Positions 53,627 to 56,400 of a stretch of DNA of 56,400 nucleotides are shown in pieces. Within the stretch, counting starts at the first letter, position 1; each line of letters opens with the position of its first letter. Below the pieces are notes generated by a model. The model ran no database searches and was not told the DNA's origin. It saw nothing but the letters and a program-made list of their open reading frames with translations. Source of the DNA: Coriobacteriales bacterium (GTDB lineage: Bacteria > Actinomycetota > Coriobacteriia > Coriobacteriales > RUG844); the NCBI GenBank assembly GCA_017434185.1, contig JAFRFV010000138.1:1-56400 (forward strand), given 5' to 3'. A program made the position numbers and the translations under genes.

Positions 53627-54052
53627 CTAGACCAAGCGACCCTTGGTATGGTCGATGGCGTGCTGGATGCACTCCGCGACCCACTCGGTGAAGCGCTTCT
53701 CCTTGCGCACGAGCTTGCCGTCCTCAAGCTCCTCGAAGCTCACCTTGATCACGTTGAAGCGTGTGACCGTGCTCTCCTTGCTGATGCTCAGGCAGTTCTC
53801 CGTGGCCTTGAAGGGCTGGGTGGCCTGCTTGATGCGCGGGTTGAACATGACGTGGCGCTGCTCGTCCTCGTCCTCGTAGGCGATGATGGCTTTGTCGGAG
53901 CCGATCTGATTGGCAGCCAGGCAGACGCAACCGTCCTCTATGGAAGCCATGGTGTCGAGCAGGTCCTGCCCGATCTGCTCATCCTCCGCGGTGGCGGGAA
54001 CAGCCGGCTTGGCGAGGGCTTCGAGGTCGGTAACGATTTCCTTGATCATCAT
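53627..54052 (-). CDS. Peptide deformylase-like protein lacking the catalytic Glu
   Basis: The 141-aa protein has the deformylase fold. Motif I is VCLAANQIG (normally GLAAxQ), motif II is ENCLSIS (normally EGCLS), and motif III is CIQHAIDHTKGRLV, where HExxH is replaced by HAxxH. The metal-binding Cys and two His are kept but the catalytic Glu of motif III is Ala (codon GCC). It may be inactive, act on another substrate or use another base. The start at 54052 follows AAGGAGTC. It is transcribed as a single gene. Confidence 0.82.
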   Translation of the reverse strand: MMIKEIVTDLEALAKPAVPATAEDEQIGQDLLDTMASIEDGCVCLAANQIGSDKAIIAYEDEDEQRHVMFNPRIKQATQPFKATENCLSISKESTVTRFNVIKVSFEELEDGKLVRKEKRFTEWVAECIQHAIDHTKGRLV

Positions 54053-54264
54053 GACTCCTTGTTGCGGACGGAAAGGCGCGGGGGCATACGGGTGCACGAG
54101 CGTTGGGGCGCGTGCATTGGGATGCGAGCGTGCGTTGGGGCGAGGGCGCCGGAAAGCGCACTTGCACATGATACGCCTTCGCGCTTCTTCGCGCAGCCTT
54201 CCTTCTTGCTCAGCGCCTTTCTTTGGAAGATTCTCGACCACAGGAGAATGGATTGTCGCGACTT

Positions 54265-54519
54265 TGCCAAAAAGTGGACCATAAGAGAACGGATTGTAGC
54301 GGCTCTGCCAAAAAGTTGACCATAAGAGAATGAAATCTTGCCCGCAAGCGCTCCGGATCCCTGTATTTTTACTATTCTGGTAAAGTGTTTACAGCAACAC
54401 GGGCATTTGGCCCACCTTCGGGCGCGAAAACGTCCGAGAATTCGATCGATTCATTCTCTTATGGTCCACTTTTTGGCAGCACTGCGTCATCCTGTTCTCT
54501 TATGATGGGTTTTCTGCCA
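54265..54519. repeat. Four-unit palindromic element (41-nt period) before the second nuclease gene
   Basis: The 525 bases from 54053 to 54577 hold no other gene. Direct units TGCCAAAAAGT(G/T)GACC start at 54265 and 54306, each running to AGAGAA. Inverted units start TTCTCTTATG at 54454 and 54495. The period is 41 in both arms. A partial third direct unit (GACCACAGGAGAATGG) lies just before, at 54235. The element ends 58 bases before the start of the DUF559-like gene. Confidence 0.92.
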
Positions 54520-54577
54520 CGAAACAGCAGAATTGTTATCATCACACAACACGAAGACCGCACGAGCAAGGAGGCTC

Positions 54578-55567
54578 ATGGACATCATCCTGGCAGGAGA
54601 AACAGCCTTGCAGTATTGGCGGCAGAATCGCAGCGATCGCCCGCTCCCCAATGCGAGCATGATCAAAGGCGGCCATGGGCCCTCCCTTGCCAAAGTGGAG
54701 GCGGAGCTGCTGGCTGACGCCTATCAGCTGTCACTTCCGCTTTGCATCTATGCCCACGAAGAGAGTCAAACACGCAGGGATGCATTCTCCACCACGGTCC
54801 GCTGTTCTGCTGGCAATGCGCCGGCAATCATCAGGCTTCATGAGGGCCTTGCGGTGAGCACGCCCGAATTCGCCCTGCTCCAAGTCGCGCACCGCAGTTC
54901 ACCTGTGAGGCTCCTGTACGATTGCTACGAGCTGTGCGGTGACTTCAAGCGCAACGAGTTCTCCGGCAGCGGGTTCATCACCGTTGCCCCGCTCATGACC
55001 CCCGAGAGCCTTGAAGCCTTTTTGCGCAGCATTCCCACCATCCCGTCAGTGAATGACCGACCCCAGTGTGTCCGCGGAGCGAACAATCTCAGCCGATTGC
55101 TCCCCTTCCTCGCTGCGAATGCCCACTCCCCCATGGAGATCGAAACCGCCATGCGCTTCGTGCTCCCCTACAAGCTGGGCGGATACAAGTTGCCTCTGAT
55201 GCAGCTCAATCCTGAACTCAAGTTGACTTCGGCTCAGCAGAGGATCCTCGGTCGACCAACCCTCAAGCCGGATCTCTACTGGCCGCAGCAACGCGTGATA
55301 GCGGAATATGAATCCGCTCTCCACATGAATCCCGAGCAGCATGCATATGACGCTCTTCGCAACAACGCCTTCACCGAACTCGGCCTCCAGAAGATCCTCA
55401 TCACTTCGGACCATCTGAGCAGCGTGCGCAAGATGGATGAACTCGCAGAGCAACTCGCCAGACTCCTGGGCAAACGCATGCGCCCCAGCATCAGTGACCA
55501 TCTTGTTCGCAAAGACCGGCTGGCCCGAGAGCTCTACCAGATTCGTCAAGAGCGCAGCTCACTCTAA
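54578..55567 (+). CDS. DUF559-like putative nuclease, paralogue of the gene at 11491
   Basis: The 329-aa protein has the same layout as 11491-12633: a similar start (LAGETALQYW against SHESAIEFW), TPEFALLQVAHR, HSPMEIETAMRFVLPYKLGGY (matching RSPMEGKLGLTMGLPHRLGGY, in blocks), and a C-terminal DUF559/Vsr-like pattern, KPDLYWPQQRVIAEYESALH, then DALRNNAFTELGLQKILIT. The Asp, Glu-Tyr-Glu and downstream Asp-x-x-Arg are kept. There is a clear SD (AAGGAGGCTC). It sits immediately after the 41-nt-period palindromic element, as the paralogue sits with the 51-nt one. Sequence similarity is limited outside the motifs. Role inferred: sequence-specific nuclease. Confidence 0.78.
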   Translation: MDIILAGETALQYWRQNRSDRPLPNASMIKGGHGPSLAKVEAELLADAYQLSLPLCIYAHEESQTRRDAFSTTVRCSAGNAPAIIRLHEGLAVSTPEFALLQVAHRSSPVRLLYDCYELCGDFKRNEFSGSGFITVAPLMTPESLEAFLRSIPTIPSVNDRPQCVRGANNLSRLLPFLAANAHSPMEIETAMRFVLPYKLGGYKLPLMQLNPELKLTSAQQRILGRPTLKPDLYWPQQRVIAEYESALHMNPEQHAYDALRNNAFTELGLQKILITSDHLSSVRKMDELAEQLARLLGKRMRPSISDHLVRKDRLARELYQIRQERSSL

Positions 55568-55577
55568 AAGGAGCCCC

Positions 55578-56400
55578 ATGGCAGTGAGCCCCAACATAGA
55601 TCGCGAGCTTGAAGCGTTGGCAGCGGCCGGCGCGGTCATCCTGCGGTCCCAGGAGCAGCGCGGGCGCTGGCGTGAGCAGCATGGCAGCCACTTCGCGCGC
55701 GTGCATCTGGACTACGGCTGCGGGATGGGCGACTACTGCGTTGGCGCTGCCGCCCAGAACCCCTCGACCCTGTACATCGGCTTGGACGTGGAGCTCTTCT
55801 GCGTCGCCAAAGCCGCACGCAAGGCGCTCGATGCCGGCGTTCCCAACACCCTGTTCGCTGCCGTCCCCCGGGATTCCGGTGCCGCGGAACTCTCGCGGTT
55901 CTTCGCCCCCGCGGAGCTCGACTCCATCTCGATCAACGTCCCTACGCCCCACGCGCGTGCTGCTCAGGCGTCGCAGCGCATGACACACGCGAGCGCGCTC
56001 ATGGCATACCGCGAACTGCTGACACCGGGCGGCAACCTGGACTTCAAGACCGACAGCCAGCCGCTTTGGGACTACAGCCTCATCCAGTTCGAGCTCGCTG
56101 GTTATGCGATCACCTGGCGCAGCGATTCAGAGGATAAGCGCCGCGCTCCCAGCCCCATCACCGGCTATGAGAGACGGCTCGCCGCTCAGGGCGCCCGTAT
56201 CCTCGAGCTTGAAGCTCGACCCCTGGCGCCCGCCTCGGACCCCGCGAGCATCCAGCAGACGGCTCCCCAGAGCCTCTACGACTACCTGCCCCAGGACCTC
56301 GAATCGCTCACATACATCCCCGCAGATATGCGCCGCAGCGTCCGGAACATGATCGAGGCACGCGCCCGCGTGGCGCAGTCCCGCGCCGCCCGCGCCGCCC
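55578..56400 (+). CDS. trmB: tRNA (guanine-N7)-methyltransferase, partial at right edge
   Basis: This enzyme makes m7G46 in tRNA with SAM. The frame starts at ATG 55578 after AAAAGGAGCCCC and is open to the end of the window (274 codons). The SAM-binding motif is HLDYGCGMGDYCVGAAAQNP, followed by LYIGLDVELF. The later block GGNLDFKTDSQPLWDYSL matches the TrmB KTD region. The FPDPWPK motif is degenerate here (SINVPTPHARAAQ). The visible part is already longer than a normal TrmB of about 220-240 aa, so a C-terminal extension follows. Confidence 0.85.
   Translation, partial: MAVSPNIDRELEALAAAGAVILRSQEQRGRWREQHGSHFARVHLDYGCGMGDYCVGAAAQNPSTLYIGLDVELFCVAKAARKALDAGVPNTLFAAVPRDSGAAELSRFFAPAELDSISINVPTPHARAAQASQRMTHASALMAYRELLTPGGNLDFKTDSQPLWDYSLIQFELAGYAITWRSDSEDKRRAPSPITGYERRLAAQGARILELEARPLAPASDPASIQQTAPQSLYDYLPQDLESLTYIPADMRRSVRNMIEARARVAQSRAARAA

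Noticed and set aside
54235-54519. Possible CRISPR array
   Set aside because: There are only two or three units per arm, the arms are inverted, the intervening sequence is similar between units and no cas gene is present, so it is a palindromic element and not a CRISPR.

Overview
The window is GC-rich, densely coded DNA with Shine-Dalgarno-led genes, many ATGA-type overlaps and intrinsic terminators. The gene content suggests an anaerobic, high-GC Gram-positive bacterium, most likely of the class Coriobacteriia (Actinomycetota). The supporting genes are a class B sortase, secreted triple-tyrosine/L,D-transpeptidase proteins, an energy-coupling-factor (ECF) riboflavin transporter, a ferredoxin-thioredoxin reductase-like protein, a DtxR/IdeR-type iron box and a phenylacetate-CoA ligase family enzyme. 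The assignment is inferred from gene content, not from a marker-gene search.

Layout. Positions 1-5620 (minus strand) hold a purine block, sortase-purM-purN-purH-purC, read right to left. Positions 7218-11452 hold folate and methionine genes: a folP-folK fusion, folE and metA, with a divergent metY. Positions 11491-21427 are mixed: a DUF559-like nuclease, a lipoprotein, a MOSC protein, a cation/proton antiporter, a sirtuin, and a paaK-like ligase with an HTH-less LysR sensor, divergent from a full LysR gene. Positions 21447-27779 encode two large secreted repeat proteins ending in YkuD-like domains. Positions 27934-31209 are an FMN riboswitch with ribU, ecfA1 and an ecfA2-ecfT fusion. Positions 31345-39109 carry a zinc-ribbon protein, an XRE-TipAS regulator, an iron-box-controlled FeoB-associated peptide, a SWIM/SNF2 helicase and a DUF5714 protein. 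Positions 39132-45310 hold a Tat-lipoprotein ABC importer, NhaC and EttA. Positions 45344-48695 hold an aminotransferase and an autoregulated-looking GntR/ABC operon. Positions 48831-51424 are a redox/one-carbon operon (FTR-like, thioredoxin, MetF-like, DUF1893). The right end carries a cyclase, a LOG protein, a deformylase-like protein lacking the catalytic Glu, a second DUF559-like nuclease and trmB running off the end.

Themes. Folate one-carbon chemistry recurs (PurN, PurH, FolE, FolP/K, a MetF-like protein, MetA, MetY). MetA carries Glu111, so it is predicted to make O-acetylhomoserine, which matches the adjacent MetY.

Two non-gene signals stand out. (1) Six intergenic loci and one in-frame locus carry palindromic elements. 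In most of them two direct copies of a short unit face inverted copies. The period is the same in both arms at each four-unit locus (32, 51, 32 or 41 nt, close to whole helical turns) although the unit sequence differs between loci. Two of the elements abut the two DUF559-like nuclease genes, and one lies partly inside such a gene. This may be an undescribed nuclease-repeat system. (2) The 9-mer GATAAGCGC occurs 28 times by hand count, where well under one is expected. It appears in genes in different frames, in promoters, as SD/stop sequences and as inverted hairpin pairs. This is the distribution of a DNA-uptake-sequence-like or chromosome-organising motif.
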